DNA of 64,000 nucleotides from assembly GCF_900129275.1 (NCBI RefSeq), contig NZ_FQUX01000010.1, positions 111,293 to 175,292 of the forward strand, given 5' to 3'. Numbering within the stretch: position 1 is the first letter of the stretch; each line of letters begins with the position of its first letter. A program made the position numbers and the translations under genes. This document shows, piece by piece, positions 43,739-53,899 of the stretch. The stretch is from Arenibacter palladensis (lineage in GTDB: Bacteria; Bacteroidota; Bacteroidia; Flavobacteriales; Flavobacteriaceae). Under the pieces are notes generated by a model. It worked only from the letters and a program-made list of their open reading frames with translations. It did not search any database and had not been told where the DNA came from.

Positions 43739-44723
43739 CCAGATGTTCCTTTAAGTAGGCTCCGCGGACCAACTTGGAGGTCTGGTGTTCACCGGTATGA
43801 CTCCAACCGGGAGGCATTATAATATAAAGAAGTTTATTCTTTAATCCTGGTGCTTTGGCCACATCTTTGAAAAGGGCAACAAATTCCCCGAAATAAACAT
43901 CCAAGAAGTTGCCGCTATTCATTTTTCGGGTAATGCCGTATTCAATTTCAATATCATGTTGCTCCTCCTGATAGGTCCCAAAAACCCTATCCCAAATATT
44001 CAATAAGTTACAGAAATTGGTATCCATATACAGTGGGTTTCTGGCGTGATGTACCCTATGATGGGAGGGTGTTAATATAACTTTGTTCAAAAACCCCATT
44101 CTGCCATCCTTCATCATATTTTCACCTATATGGATAAAGGCCCCATAGGTGCCATCTATAAACATGATCAAAAAAAGTAGAACAGGTTCAACGCCCAACA
44201 GGATACATACCGTGGTTCTAATAGCATCGGCATATGGGGCCTCCAGAAAAAAATGGGCATGGGTAACGGAAAGGTTCATTTGTTCGGGTGCGTGGTGGGT
44301 AGAATGCAGGCACCAAAAAAGTCGCACTTTATGTCCCCAATAGTGGTAGAGGAAATGACCAAATTCCCAAACAATATACCCGTATATAAACCAATACCAG
44401 GTCATTTTGGTTTGGAATAGGGCATAGGGCTGTAACCACCCTATGATTAGGGTTACCATGGCTATGGCTATAAATCGGCCAATAAATCTATTAAACACAT
44501 ATATAAGGAAGTTGACCTTATATACCTTGGTGTTAGGTTTCTTGTAGACTAGACCAAGGATAAATTCCAGTAACAGTAGTAGGGGAATTATGGGGTAAAT
44601 TAAGGATACTACACCATCGTAAGTAGAGAAAACGCTATAATCCCCGGCCTGCAACAACTCCAATGCCTGACTTATCCCTAAAAATCCAACGACCTCATCA
44701 TACAAGGTACCTAAAATGTCCAT
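43728..44723 (-). CDS. Fatty acid hydroxylase / sterol desaturase family membrane protein
   Basis: A 331-residue di-iron integral membrane enzyme with about five hydrophobic segments. The histidine boxes are clear: HFLYHYWGHK near residue 133, HSTHHAPEQMN near 149, and SHHRVHHARNP near 226. Members hydroxylate or desaturate lipids such as sterols, fatty acids or carotenoids; the substrate is not readable. The C-terminal tail after residue 280 is hydrophilic. It is convergent with the EEP gene and overlaps it by 11 bp, leaving no room for a terminator between them. Confidence 0.9.
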   Translation of the reverse strand: MDILGTLYDEVVGFLGISQALELLQAGDYSVFSTYDGVVSLIYPIIPLLLLLEFILGLVYKKPNTKVYKVNFLIYVFNRFIGRFIAIAMVTLIIGWLQPYALFQTKMTWYWFIYGYIVWEFGHFLYHYWGHKVRLFWCLHSTHHAPEQMNLSVTHAHFFLEAPYADAIRTTVCILLGVEPVLLFLIMFIDGTYGAFIHIGENMMKDGRMGFLNKVILTPSHHRVHHARNPLYMDTNFCNLLNIWDRVFGTYQEEQHDIEIEYGITRKMNSGNFLDVYFGEFVALFKDVAKAPGLKNKLLYIIMPPGWSHTGEHQTSKLVRGAYLKEHLAKE

Positions 44724-44887
44724 AGTAAAGCTAATTTTATATCAATGGTATTAATATAAAAATAAAAGGGCAATTTTACCACTATTTTAGACCAACGCCA
44801 CTGCTGAGCATTCTTTAGGTATTCCAAGTACGATTAATACTTTTCAATTTTCGTTTAAGGGTAATGATGAACACATTTTAAGGTCTG

Positions 44888-46810
44888 TTATTTACCTATA
44901 ATTATGAATTCGCAACGCCTGTTGGCCAAGTGGTCTTCATTACTGCAAGGTACACCGTTGGCGCAATTATTTATCAAACGCGACTCGCCATAGCCTATGG
45001 CGCTCTCAATTCTTGAGGGGTCAATACCCATGTAAACAAGATATTCTTGGGTAGACTTGGCCCTATTGTTGGAGAGTTCCAAATTAAACGCGTCCGATGC
45101 CCTTGAATCGGTATGTGCTTCAATCTTAATTTTTACGTTGGGGAAATCGTTCATAAAGCTTACTATCTTGTCCAGCTCCGCGGCGGCTTTATACGTAATA
45201 TTAAATCGGTTCAAATTAAAGAATATAGGATTTACCCTCACCTTTTCTACTCCACCTTCATTAACTACATACTTGGAAAAGGGAATCAGCTCAGTTTGAT
45301 TAACTTCCTTATAAAGGGTTGGGTTATCGGCATTATTGACCGCCAAAATTTCCTGTTTGTATTCTAGTTTAAAGAAGGCAAATATATGATTGACATTAGG
45401 ATCTAAGGCTACTTCAAAGTTACCTTGCTCATCTGTATTGGCCTGTACAACCAACTGTTTGTTCTCGTCATAGACTTTTATAGTACCTTCTGCAATGGGA
45501 TTCTTGGTTATTTCGTCTATAATAATGCCTTTATAAACCATCATTTCGGCCGATTTATTAAAGGAATAAATATCGTCATCCCCTTTTCCATTGGCCCTGT
45601 TGGAAGAAAAGTAACCGGTGTTATCCGAGTCATTTATGATAAGGGCAAAATCATCCATATTGCTATTGATGGGCGTGCCCAAGTTTTTAGGTGTTCCATA
45701 AACATTAGACGATTCTATTTCAACTTTAAAAATATCCAATCCGCCCAGACCAAAATGACTGTCCGAAGCAAAATATAAGTATTGCCCCGCAACAAAGGGA
45801 AACATCTCCCTTCCTGAGGTATTAATGGTAGGTCCAAGGTTGGTAGCAGTGCCCAACTTTCCGTCCTCATCAATATCTACGTAATATATGTCAGTTTCTC
45901 CAAAGCCTCCGTACATGTTTGCGACAAAGAATAATCGCTTCCCATCTTCTGTTAAGAATGGATGCCCGAAAGAGTATTTGGGATTGTTGAATTTCACGGA
46001 AACTGCATTCACAATGGAATCTCCTTCAACCTCTCCCCGTAAGATCTGCATATTGGAGAACCCTTTTGGATTTACCTGTAACTCGTTGCCTTTTAAATAA
46101 TTTTGTGTGAAATAAACGGTTTTGTAATCCGAAGAGTAGGTAAGTGTTCCTTCGTGATATGAGGATTGAATATTCTTGTGGAATTTTTGTACATCCATTA
46201 GTTTACCTGTAGTGGTATCCCTCTTGGCTGTTAAAATGGATAAATAGGGCTGATTGTTCCATGAATATTCCGCATCCTCCGAGAATTCCGGTGCCCGACT
46301 GGATGAAAACACAATGGCATCTTTATAGTACATAGGGGCAAAGTCCGAAAGCGGGGAGTTTATTTCTGAATTGGCAATGTTGTATTGGGGAGCCTCTACC
46401 ATAAGGCTATCCAAGTATTTTTCCTGCTCCAAAATGGTGGCAAGTTTTTGCTTATCATAGTTGTAATATTCCTTGATTATACTGTTGGCAACACTATATT
46501 CTTGGCAGGCCTTAAGGCTTTGTATGTATTTGATGATCGTTTTCTCATCTACTCTTTTTTCCTTAAGGACATATAATTTTTCGTACCAAATTTTGGCATT
46601 GGCATAATCATTAATATTAAAATAACTTTCCGCCAAGCGTTCCACATAAAGAGGTTTGGATTTTTTCTTTTTTGATTCCAGTTGTTTGTAAAGATTTATT
46701 GCCTCCGTGAAATTTAAATTTTGAAAATACTCGTTCGCATCCGCTCTGGAGTTTTGTGCCAGATGGACATTATAAATAAATAGTGTTAAAATGGAAAGTA
46801 TAATTTTCAT
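44888..46810 (-). CDS. OmpA-family protein with TPR, PD40 propeller and CRD domains
   Basis: A 640-residue outer-membrane/periplasmic protein. The start is set at MKIILSILTLFIYNVHLAQ, a signal peptide; an earlier in-frame ATG (46846) would overlap the porP-like gene. Domains in order: TPR-like helices (about 25-130), a PD40/WD40-like propeller (about 150-430, with IVFSSSRAPEFSED, GHPFLTEDGKRLFFVANM and GLGGLDIFKVE repeats), a carboxypeptidase-regulatory-like beta domain (about 435-510), and a C-terminal OmpA peptidoglycan-binding domain (about 530-640, with IEAHTDSRA and NRRCEF). This is the order seen in PorE-like T9SS proteins and in OmpA partners of PorP/SprF. It is the third gene of the adhesin operon. 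Confidence 0.9.
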   Translation of the reverse strand: MKIILSILTLFIYNVHLAQNSRADANEYFQNLNFTEAINLYKQLESKKKKSKPLYVERLAESYFNINDYANAKIWYEKLYVLKEKRVDEKTIIKYIQSLKACQEYSVANSIIKEYYNYDKQKLATILEQEKYLDSLMVEAPQYNIANSEINSPLSDFAPMYYKDAIVFSSSRAPEFSEDAEYSWNNQPYLSILTAKRDTTTGKLMDVQKFHKNIQSSYHEGTLTYSSDYKTVYFTQNYLKGNELQVNPKGFSNMQILRGEVEGDSIVNAVSVKFNNPKYSFGHPFLTEDGKRLFFVANMYGGFGETDIYYVDIDEDGKLGTATNLGPTINTSGREMFPFVAGQYLYFASDSHFGLGGLDIFKVEIESSNVYGTPKNLGTPINSNMDDFALIINDSDNTGYFSSNRANGKGDDDIYSFNKSAEMMVYKGIIIDEITKNPIAEGTIKVYDENKQLVVQANTDEQGNFEVALDPNVNHIFAFFKLEYKQEILAVNNADNPTLYKEVNQTELIPFSKYVVNEGGVEKVRVNPIFFNLNRFNITYKAAAELDKIVSFMNDFPNVKIKIEAHTDSRASDAFNLELSNNRAKSTQEYLVYMGIDPSRIESAIGYGESRLINNCANGVPCSNEDHLANRRCEFIIIGK

Positions 46811-46820
46811 AGGTCTTAGC

Positions 46821-47750
46821 TTAGAAAAATCGGGGAGAACGGGCATTTGGCCCCCATCGTGGCATTAAATATTTGAGTATAATTTCGTGCGATCCCTGAT
46901 TGTAATTACCAATATCGGATATACTGTAATCATAGGAATAGCCCAGGAAAAAGTTTTTTGAAATCTGGAATCCTGCCATGGCACTATAACTATCCTTTAG
47001 TCTATGTGAGGCCCCTAAGGTGAATTTGTGTAGAAAAAGTACGTTTAGGCTAGCGTCTATTGTTAAAGGTGCATGATCTATAGTCTTGACCAAAATAGAG
47101 GGCTTTAATTTTAAGGTGGCTGAAACATCCATTACATATCCAGCAATAAAATATATATGGTTGTCCCTATGTATCAAATTCTTGTCACTTTCAATGTTGG
47201 ATTGATTTATAAGCATGTTGGGGATTGAAAAACCGAAATACCAGTTATCGCTAAAAATATATGTTCCTGCACCTATTACGGGGAGGGCATTGTAATAATC
47301 GTCATAACTAAAAAGAACATCGTCTTGGTCGTAATAACTGCCTTTGGAATAATCCACCTCAAAAAAATCGATACCCGCATTTAGTCCCAGCGATATTTTT
47401 ACTTTTTTGCTCAAGTTTAGATAGTAAGAAAAAACGGCGTTGGAACTAAACTCGGCCGAAGGTCCAATATTATCTTTAAAGATATTAATGCCCAATCCAA
47501 TTTTGTTGTTGATAATACCAGAAACTGTAAGCGCCTTGGTCTCTGGAGCACCGTCTATTCCAATCCACTGGGCCCTATAGCTCATAGTAGCATCCATACG
47601 ATTATTTTCATTGACGTATGCCGGATTTATGGTAGAGGTGTTGTACATATATTGGGTATATTGTGGCAACTGCTGGCCCATTAGTCTTCCACCACCAAGA
47701 AGGAGAAACAGTGTTAGGAGTTTTGGTATATTTTTATTTAGGATATTCAT
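46821..47750 (-). CDS. PorP/SprF family type IX secretion outer-membrane protein
   Basis: A 309-residue outer membrane beta-barrel of the PorP/SprF family, needed to secrete or anchor adhesins with a type B C-terminal signal. The signal peptide ends near residue 25. The family N-terminus QLPQYTQYMYNTSTINPAYV follows directly, and the barrel shows alternating strands with FKDNIGPSAEF and FLGYSYDYSISDI near the C-terminus. It lies 24 bp after the giant adhesin gene and 10 bp before the OmpA gene, the standard sprB-sprF-like layout. Confidence 0.93.
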   Translation of the reverse strand: MNILNKNIPKLLTLFLLLGGGRLMGQQLPQYTQYMYNTSTINPAYVNENNRMDATMSYRAQWIGIDGAPETKALTVSGIINNKIGLGINIFKDNIGPSAEFSSNAVFSYYLNLSKKVKISLGLNAGIDFFEVDYSKGSYYDQDDVLFSYDDYYNALPVIGAGTYIFSDNWYFGFSIPNMLINQSNIESDKNLIHRDNHIYFIAGYVMDVSATLKLKPSILVKTIDHAPLTIDASLNVLFLHKFTLGASHRLKDSYSAMAGFQISKNFFLGYSYDYSISDIGNYNQGSHEIILKYLMPRWGPNARSPRFF

Positions 47751-47774
47751 CTATTAATCAATGTGTAGTGCTTT

Positions 47775-50700
47775 TTAGTCTTTTCTTAAAAATAACCAAC
47801 CTGTTTTGCTTTCGCTCAAATCATCGGTTTTAAGTATGTAGAAATAGGTTCCCGTAGGCAATGGCTCCCCTTTGCCCAGAACGCCTTTTACGTTGGCCAA
47901 TCCTCGCCAATCATTTTGGTATCCTTTTTTTTGATATACCAAGGCACCATATCTGTTAAAAACTTGGAAATCCGACTCTGGATACATTTCAATACAATCT
48001 ATTCTGAAGTAATCATTATCACCATCATCGTTTGGGGTAAATTCATTGAATACTTTTAGACAGGATGGTTCCAATACTATCTCAGCACTATTATTATTCA
48101 AGTTATTGTCCAATGGGGTAGATTTCGATATGGAGGCGCCGTTAAAATAACTTCCAGTAGCCTTAACAGTTACGGTTATATTCAATGCTGCCTGCTCTCT
48201 AGGCCCAATATTATTTATACTCCATACCCCGTTGGATGGGTTATAAGTGCCCTTGGTTGCTGTATATTGCATAAAAGTAAATCCACTTTCAATTCTTTCA
48301 TTTATTGTGAGGTCAGTGAAATTAGTATCTCCGTCATTGGTAACGGTAATAATGAAATTAACATTTTCACCTACCATAGGATTTTGGCTGCTAGCTTCCT
48401 TGCTTATAATTAAGTCAGATATTCCATCTACTTGAACTCTAATTGCAAGTCGGTTTATACTTTCACAATTTGAATCGATTAGTGCAGCATAGTAGTTTGT
48501 TCCGTCTACCAATGTGGTGTCAAAATCCAAGATATTTCCAAGTACAGGAGCATCATACCAGATGATATTGCTTTCGTTGACTTGAATATCTCCAAGGGTT
48601 GGATTATCAGCTGTAGAAAATACTTGAGTCAAACTTTCGGAAGTAGCCGAAGGAGGTTGAATTAAATTGACAGTAATTCCTAAACGGGCTGTGCTTTCCA
48701 AATCACCCAATAATAGTGAGGCATAATAAGTTTTTTGATGCTCCAACAAAGTAGAATGGTCCAGTAAATTCCCTCCGATATTATTATCATACCATAAAAT
48801 ATTACTCTCGTTTATTTGAATATCATTGAGACTTGGTCTGTCAAAAGCACAAAATTCTTGGTTAGTGGAATTTGTGGTAAGAGTTTGTAATGGCACAAGA
48901 CTAAGCTCGTCTGTGGTGGCATCATTTGCTGTATTCCCCGCCAGGTCTGTGGTGGTTGCCGATACGTCGTAGGTCCCCTCGGCCAGCTCGTTCCCTGCGG
49001 GCACGGTAAGTGTCCAGGTGCCGTCCCCGTTATCGGTAAGGTTGCCGTCGCCCTCGGTATAGGTAATCCCGTCCAGGGTCACGGTAAGGATATCGGCGGA
49101 ATCCGCTGCCCCGGTAATGGTGGGAGTGGTATTGTTGGTCAATAGTGTATTTACGGTAGGTGGCGTCGGGTCCGTAAGGTCTATGGTAAGTTCGTCCGTA
49201 GTGGCATCGCTTGCGGTATTGCCTGCCAGGTCGGTGGTGGTTGCCGCAACGTCGTAGGTCCCTTCGGCAAGCTCGCTCCCTGCGGGCACGGTAAGGGTCC
49301 AGGTACCGTCCCCGTTATCGGTAAGGTTGCCGTCGCCCTCGGTATAGGTGGTCCCGTCCAGGGTCACGGTAAGGATATCGGCGGAATCCGCTGTCCCGGT
49401 AATGGTCGGGGTGGTATCGTTGGTCAATAGCGTATTTACGGTGGGCGGGGTCGGGTCCGTAAGGTCTATGGTAAGCTCGTCCGTGGTGGCATCGTTGGCG
49501 GTATTGCCTGCCAGGTCGGTGGTGGTGGCCGCCACGTCGTAGGTCCCCTCGGCAAGCTCGCTCCCTGTGGGCACGGTAAGTGTCCAGGTACCGTCCCCGT
49601 TATCGGTAAGGTTGCCATCGCCCTCGGTATAGGTGGTCCCGTTCAGGGTCACGGTAAGCGCATCGGCGGAATCCGCTGTCCCGGTAATGGTCGGGGTGGT
49701 ATCGTTGGTCAATAGCGCATTTACGGTGGGCGGCGTAGGATCAGTAAGGTCTATGGTAAGTTCGTCCGTGGTGGCATCGCTTGCAGTGTTGCCGGCCAAG
49801 TCGGTGGTGGTGGCCGATACGTCGTAGGTCCCCTCGGCAAGCTCGCTCCCTACGGGCACGTTAAGGGTCCAGGTACCGTCCCCGTTATCGGTAAGGTTGC
49901 CATCGCCCTCGGTATAGGTGGTCCCGTTCAGGGTCACGGTAAGGATATCGGCGGAATCCGCTGTCCCCGTAATGGTGGGAGTGGTATCGTTGGTCAATAG
50001 TGTATTTACGGTGGGCGGGGTAGGATCCGTAAGGTCTATGGTAAGCTCGTCCGTGGTGGCATCGTTGGCGGTATTGCCTGCCAGGTCGGTGGTTGTGGCC
50101 GCTACGTCGTAGGTGCCCTCGGCAAGCTCGTTCCCTGCGGGCACGGTAAGTGTCCAGGTGCCGTCCCCGTTATCGGTAAGGTTGCCATCGCCCTCGGTAT
50201 AGGTAATCCCGTTTAGGGTCACGGTAAGCACATCGGCGGAATCCGCTGTCCCCGTAATGGTAGGGGTGGTATCGTTGGTCAATAGCGTATTTACGGTGGG
50301 CGGGGTCGGGTCCGTAAGGTCTATGGTAAGTTCGTTCGTAGTGGTATCGTTGGCGGTATTTCCTGCCAGGTCGGTGGTGGTGGCCGCCACGTCGTAGGTC
50401 CCCTCGGCAAGCTCGCTCCCTGCGGGCACGGTAAGTGTCCAGGTGCCGTCCCCGTTATCGGTAAGGTTGCCGTCGCCCTCGGTATAGGTGGTCCCGTTTA
50501 GGGTCACGGTAAGCACATCGGCGGAATCCGCTGTCCCCGTAATGGTGGGAGTGGTATCGTTGGTCAATAGCGTATTTACGGTGGGCGGCGTAGGATCCGT
50601 AAGGTCTATGGTAAGTTCGTCCGTGGTGGCATCGTTGGCGGTATTGCCTGCTAGGTCGGTGGTGGTGGCCGCCACGTCGTAGGTGCCCTCGGCCAGTTCG

Positions 50701-53700
50701 CTCCCTGCGGGCACGGTAAGGGTCCAGGTACCGTCCCCGTTATCGGTAAGGTTGCCGTCGCCCTCGGTATAGGTAATCCCGTCCAGGGTCACGGTAAGCG
50801 CATCGGCGGAATCCGCTGTCCCCGTAATGGTGGGAGTGGTATCGTTGGTCAATAGCGTATTTACGGTGGGTACTGTAGGATCCGTAAGGTCTATGGTAAG
50901 TTCGTCCGTAGTGGTATCGTTTGCGGTGTTGCTGGCCAAGTCGGTGGTGGTGGCCGCCACGTCGTAGGTCCCTTCGGCCAGCTCGTTCCCTGCAGGCACG
51001 GTCAGGGTCCAGGTACCGTCCCCGTTATCGGTAAGGTTGCCGTCGCCCTCGGTATAGGTGGTCCCGTTCAGGGTCACGGTAAGCACATCGGCGGAATCCG
51101 CTGTCCCCGTAATGGTCGGGGTGGTATCGTTGGTCAATAGCGTATTTACGGTGGGCGGGGTCGGGTCCGTAAGGTCTATGGTAAGTTCGTCCGTAGTGGT
51201 ATCGTTTGCAGTGTTGCCGGCCAGGTCGGTGGTGGTGGCCGCAACGTCGTAGGTCCCCTCGGCCAGTTCGCTCCCTGCGGGCACGGTAAGCGTCCAGGTA
51301 CCGTCCCCGTTATCGGTAAGGTTGCCATCGCCCTCGGTATAGGTAATCCCGTTCAGGGTCACGGTGAGCACGTCGGCGGAATCCACTGTCCCTGTAATGG
51401 TCGGGGTGGTATCGTTGGTCAATAGCGTATTTACGGTAGGTGGCGTAGGATCCGTAAGGTCTATGGTAAGTTCGTCCGTGGTGGCATCGTTGGCGGTATT
51501 TCCTGCCAGGTCGGTGGTGATGGCCGCAACGTCGTAGGTGCCCTCGGCAAGTTCGCTCCCTGCGGGCACGGTAAGGGTCCAGGTACCGTCCCCGTTATCG
51601 GTAAGGTTGCCGTCGCCCTCGGTATAGGTAATCCCGTCCAGGGTCACGGTAAGCGCATCGGCGGAATCCGCTGTCCCCGTAATGGTGGGAGTGGTATCGT
51701 TGGTCAATAGTGTATTTACGGTGGGCGGATTGGGGGCAGTGGTGTCTACCGTATACGATTCGGTATCTATACCCGTATTTGTGCAAATTCCATTCGTGGT
51801 TTCAACGGATGCATCAATTGTGGTATCTGCATCGGCTATCAGATCACTTCCATTTACCGGAATACTAAAACTAAGATCGGCAGCAACATTACCTTGATAA
51901 GATACATTGTTAATTGTTAGGGTAACTACATCGTTCACTTGAGCATCGCCACCAACAACACCAGTGATATTTACTAATCCAATGGCTTCGTTAGAATTCA
52001 CTATATCATCCGCTGTAATATTCGAGTCCAATGTAATTGTTGGGGCCAAAGAGTTATCCTGAATAGTTACAACAACCGACTTTAGTTCACCATCCATATT
52101 TTCACAGCCAGTACTGGAATCGGTAATGCTTACATAATAAGTGTACGGGCTGTTTAGACCCGATAATCCCGTAATGGTCAATTCATCGTTGGCATCAATA
52201 TTATAAGTGATACCGCTATCGACCATTCCATCTGTAATTGGATTGTTTTTATTGGCATCCAAATACCAGTTAAAGGTTCCAGTTAAAGCACTTGAAGGAA
52301 CTAATGTTACTGTATTTGATGAGCAAATGGTACTTTCATTGCCCGTTACCGTGATATCCGTTGCTTCAGGAGAAGGAACAACTGTTACTTCCACTGGGGT
52401 GCGCTCAGATTCCTCAGGACAACCAACTTCCGCTGCAGCTACATAAAAAGTGGTATCCGCCAAAATTGGAGAAGTTACAAAGGGCGTACCAGACGCCACT
52501 GTTCCCAAAAGTGTACCGTCAACAGCACTGTCGTACCATCTAAGCTCCAGATCGTTGGGATCTGCTACCGCAATGAGACTGGCAGATTCTCCCTTGCAGA
52601 TATCTACATCTTGGGAGCTGGCATCGAATGTGGGAGGTCCGGGTACCTTTTTAACCTCATGAATCTCTAATTTTTGTGGTAGGCTAAGAGTTACTAAAGA
52701 GCTGAATCTTATGACAATCCTATCGATTGGAGCTCCAGGGGCAAAAGGTACTTCTGCATTTTCGTCATTTTGAAACAATCCCAATAGATCTAGGTTCAAC
52801 AAGTCGGTCAAACTTTCTGAGGCTACTAAATTAGCTCCATTGTAGCCTAATATTTCAATATTGTCCAAAACACCCAAAGCCAATAGACCCGAATTCAATT
52901 TTAAATTTAGATTGAATACATCATTGGAATATGAAAGTTCCTCAAAATAAAGAATTTGTTCTATGGAAGAACCAATGCCTATCAGCCCTAAATTTAATTC
53001 GGAAAAAGAGTTGTCATCATCGTCAATTGCGTTCTCAGGATCATTAACACCAACACCGCCAATACCTAAAAGACCAGAGGATATATTACTGCCATCGTAA
53101 GATGTAAATGAGGGAACCCCGCAATCACCTATTACTTCGGATGTGTTATAAAATGCACCATATACTCCTAACCTTTTGGGTCCAATGGAAGTTAATCCCT
53201 GATCTATACGGTTTATTATTCGAATCCTATTAAATGCTTGATCGGGTGTAACTACAATGAAATATTCTCCGGCTTCATTCATTACCAGCCTCATTCTCGA
53301 TGTTCCAAATTCTCCTGCGTCGTTAGAATCCCCTTGGAGAACTACGGTATTCACATTTTTTACTTGTACAGAGAATTCCTGTTTACTAACCGCAACAGCC
53401 CCTAAAAAATCACCTAAGCCCCCAGCCAATAGAGGTGCCAGTATAGGCTCATCGGCATCAATCTTTACATATGCGGTAGTTTCTGCCGGTATTAATGAAG
53501 GAAATTCCAATTCTAGAGCTCCTAAATAGCTACCTGGGAAATCCTTTGCCCTAATACTCGCTTTGGTGCTTAAATCTGTATCGATGGCATTTGCCGAATT
53601 ATCGGTGTTACTTTGGCTTATTATGCCATTGGCAAAAACCCTTGTTTGACCAAAACCGGAATTGGTTATCAATATGCAAACAATTAGACACCAATAAAAA

Positions 53701-53729
53701 ATGATTAATTTGGTATAATTAAATCCCAT
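47775..53729 (-). CDS. Giant T9SS-secreted adhesin with ten Ig-like repeats
   Basis: A 1984-residue surface protein. Signal peptide at about 1-28. An N-terminal beta-rich region (about 30-360) is followed by Ig-like domains (370-660, including CKGESASLIAVADPNDLELRWYDS in pieces). Ten near-identical 95-residue Ig-like repeats lie at about 661-1608, two related domains with ILWYD/IIWYD segments at 1610-1755, and a DUF11 domain near 1765-1880. The C-terminus is the gliding-motility-type (type B CTD) domain from FNEFTPNDDGDNDYFRI to the end, the signal for type IX secretion. The PorP/SprF gene next to it is its expected partner. It probably mediates attachment or gliding; that role is inferred from the SprB pattern. 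Confidence 0.93.
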   Translation of the reverse strand: MGFNYTKLIIFYWCLIVCILITNSGFGQTRVFANGIISQSNTDNSANAIDTDLSTKASIRAKDFPGSYLGALELEFPSLIPAETTAYVKIDADEPILAPLLAGGLGDFLGAVAVSKQEFSVQVKNVNTVVLQGDSNDAGEFGTSRMRLVMNEAGEYFIVVTPDQAFNRIRIINRIDQGLTSIGPKRLGVYGAFYNTSEVIGDCGVPSFTSYDGSNISSGLLGIGGVGVNDPENAIDDDDNSFSELNLGLIGIGSSIEQILYFEELSYSNDVFNLNLKLNSGLLALGVLDNIEILGYNGANLVASESLTDLLNLDLLGLFQNDENAEVPFAPGAPIDRIVIRFSSLVTLSLPQKLEIHEVKKVPGPPTFDASSQDVDICKGESASLIAVADPNDLELRWYDSAVDGTLLGTVASGTPFVTSPILADTTFYVAAAEVGCPEESERTPVEVTVVPSPEATDITVTGNESTICSSNTVTLVPSSALTGTFNWYLDANKNNPITDGMVDSGITYNIDANDELTITGLSGLNSPYTYYVSITDSSTGCENMDGELKSVVVTIQDNSLAPTITLDSNITADDIVNSNEAIGLVNITGVVGGDAQVNDVVTLTINNVSYQGNVAADLSFSIPVNGSDLIADADTTIDASVETTNGICTNTGIDTESYTVDTTAPNPPTVNTLLTNDTTPTITGTADSADALTVTLDGITYTEGDGNLTDNGDGTWTLTVPAGSELAEGTYDVAAITTDLAGNTANDATTDELTIDLTDPTPPTVNTLLTNDTTPTITGTVDSADVLTVTLNGITYTEGDGNLTDNGDGTWTLTVPAGSELAEGTYDVAATTTDLAGNTANDTTTDELTIDLTDPTPPTVNTLLTNDTTPTITGTADSADVLTVTLNGTTYTEGDGNLTDNGDGTWTLTVPAGNELAEGTYDVAATTTDLASNTANDTTTDELTIDLTDPTVPTVNTLLTNDTTPTITGTADSADALTVTLDGITYTEGDGNLTDNGDGTWTLTVPAGSELAEGTYDVAATTTDLAGNTANDATTDELTIDLTDPTPPTVNTLLTNDTTPTITGTADSADVLTVTLNGTTYTEGDGNLTDNGDGTWTLTVPAGSELAEGTYDVAATTTDLAGNTANDTTTNELTIDLTDPTPPTVNTLLTNDTTPTITGTADSADVLTVTLNGITYTEGDGNLTDNGDGTWTLTVPAGNELAEGTYDVAATTTDLAGNTANDATTDELTIDLTDPTPPTVNTLLTNDTTPTITGTADSADILTVTLNGTTYTEGDGNLTDNGDGTWTLNVPVGSELAEGTYDVSATTTDLAGNTASDATTDELTIDLTDPTPPTVNALLTNDTTPTITGTADSADALTVTLNGTTYTEGDGNLTDNGDGTWTLTVPTGSELAEGTYDVAATTTDLAGNTANDATTDELTIDLTDPTPPTVNTLLTNDTTPTITGTADSADILTVTLDGTTYTEGDGNLTDNGDGTWTLTVPAGSELAEGTYDVAATTTDLAGNTASDATTDELTIDLTDPTPPTVNTLLTNNTTPTITGAADSADILTVTLDGITYTEGDGNLTDNGDGTWTLTVPAGNELAEGTYDVSATTTDLAGNTANDATTDELSLVPLQTLTTNSTNQEFCAFDRPSLNDIQINESNILWYDNNIGGNLLDHSTLLEHQKTYYASLLLGDLESTARLGITVNLIQPPSATSESLTQVFSTADNPTLGDIQVNESNIIWYDAPVLGNILDFDTTLVDGTNYYAALIDSNCESINRLAIRVQVDGISDLIISKEASSQNPMVGENVNFIITVTNDGDTNFTDLTINERIESGFTFMQYTATKGTYNPSNGVWSINNIGPREQAALNITVTVKATGSYFNGASISKSTPLDNNLNNNSAEIVLEPSCLKVFNEFTPNDDGDNDYFRIDCIEMYPESDFQVFNRYGALVYQKKGYQNDWRGLANVKGVLGKGEPLPTGTYFYILKTDDLSESKTGWLFLRKD
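48905..51745 (-). repeat. Ten tandem 285-bp coding repeats inside the adhesin gene
   Basis: Ten uninterrupted units, each 285 bp (95 codons), in frame. The unit begins PTPPTVNTLLTNDTTPTITG and contains YTEGDGNLTDNGDGTWTL and ELAEGTYDVAATTTDLAGN. Units differ at a handful of residues (for example ADSADVL, ADSADIL, ADSADAL; GIT or GTT; SELAEG or NELAEG), and DNA identity is also very high. The region is more GC-rich than its surroundings. Such arrays change copy number by slippage or unequal recombination and may be collapsed in short-read assemblies. Confidence 0.95.
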
Positions 53730-53899
53730 AGGCAGAAATAATCACAATTCTCTTGTATTTTTCATTTACTTCTAACGCAGAAAGCCCTACTTTATTGAGT
53801 TATAAGGTGGTGAGATGGAGATAATTAGTGGCTTCAATTTAAATTATACCATAAGGTGCTTTTAAAACGAGGTATGTATTAGGAATTGGTGCCACCCTT

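Noticed and set aside
44888..46810. Firm naming of the OmpA protein as PorE
   Set aside because: The domain order matches, but no lipobox is clear and OmpA partners of PorP/SprF share this layout; only the family is reported.
49348..51252. Plus-strand open frames of 64 codons repeated every 285 bp
   Set aside because: They are antisense shadows of the ten adhesin repeats; spacing exactly follows the repeat unit and the peptides have no independent features.
48905..51745. Possible CRISPR-like periodic array
   Set aside because: The 285-bp units abut with no unique spacers and encode protein repeats in frame.
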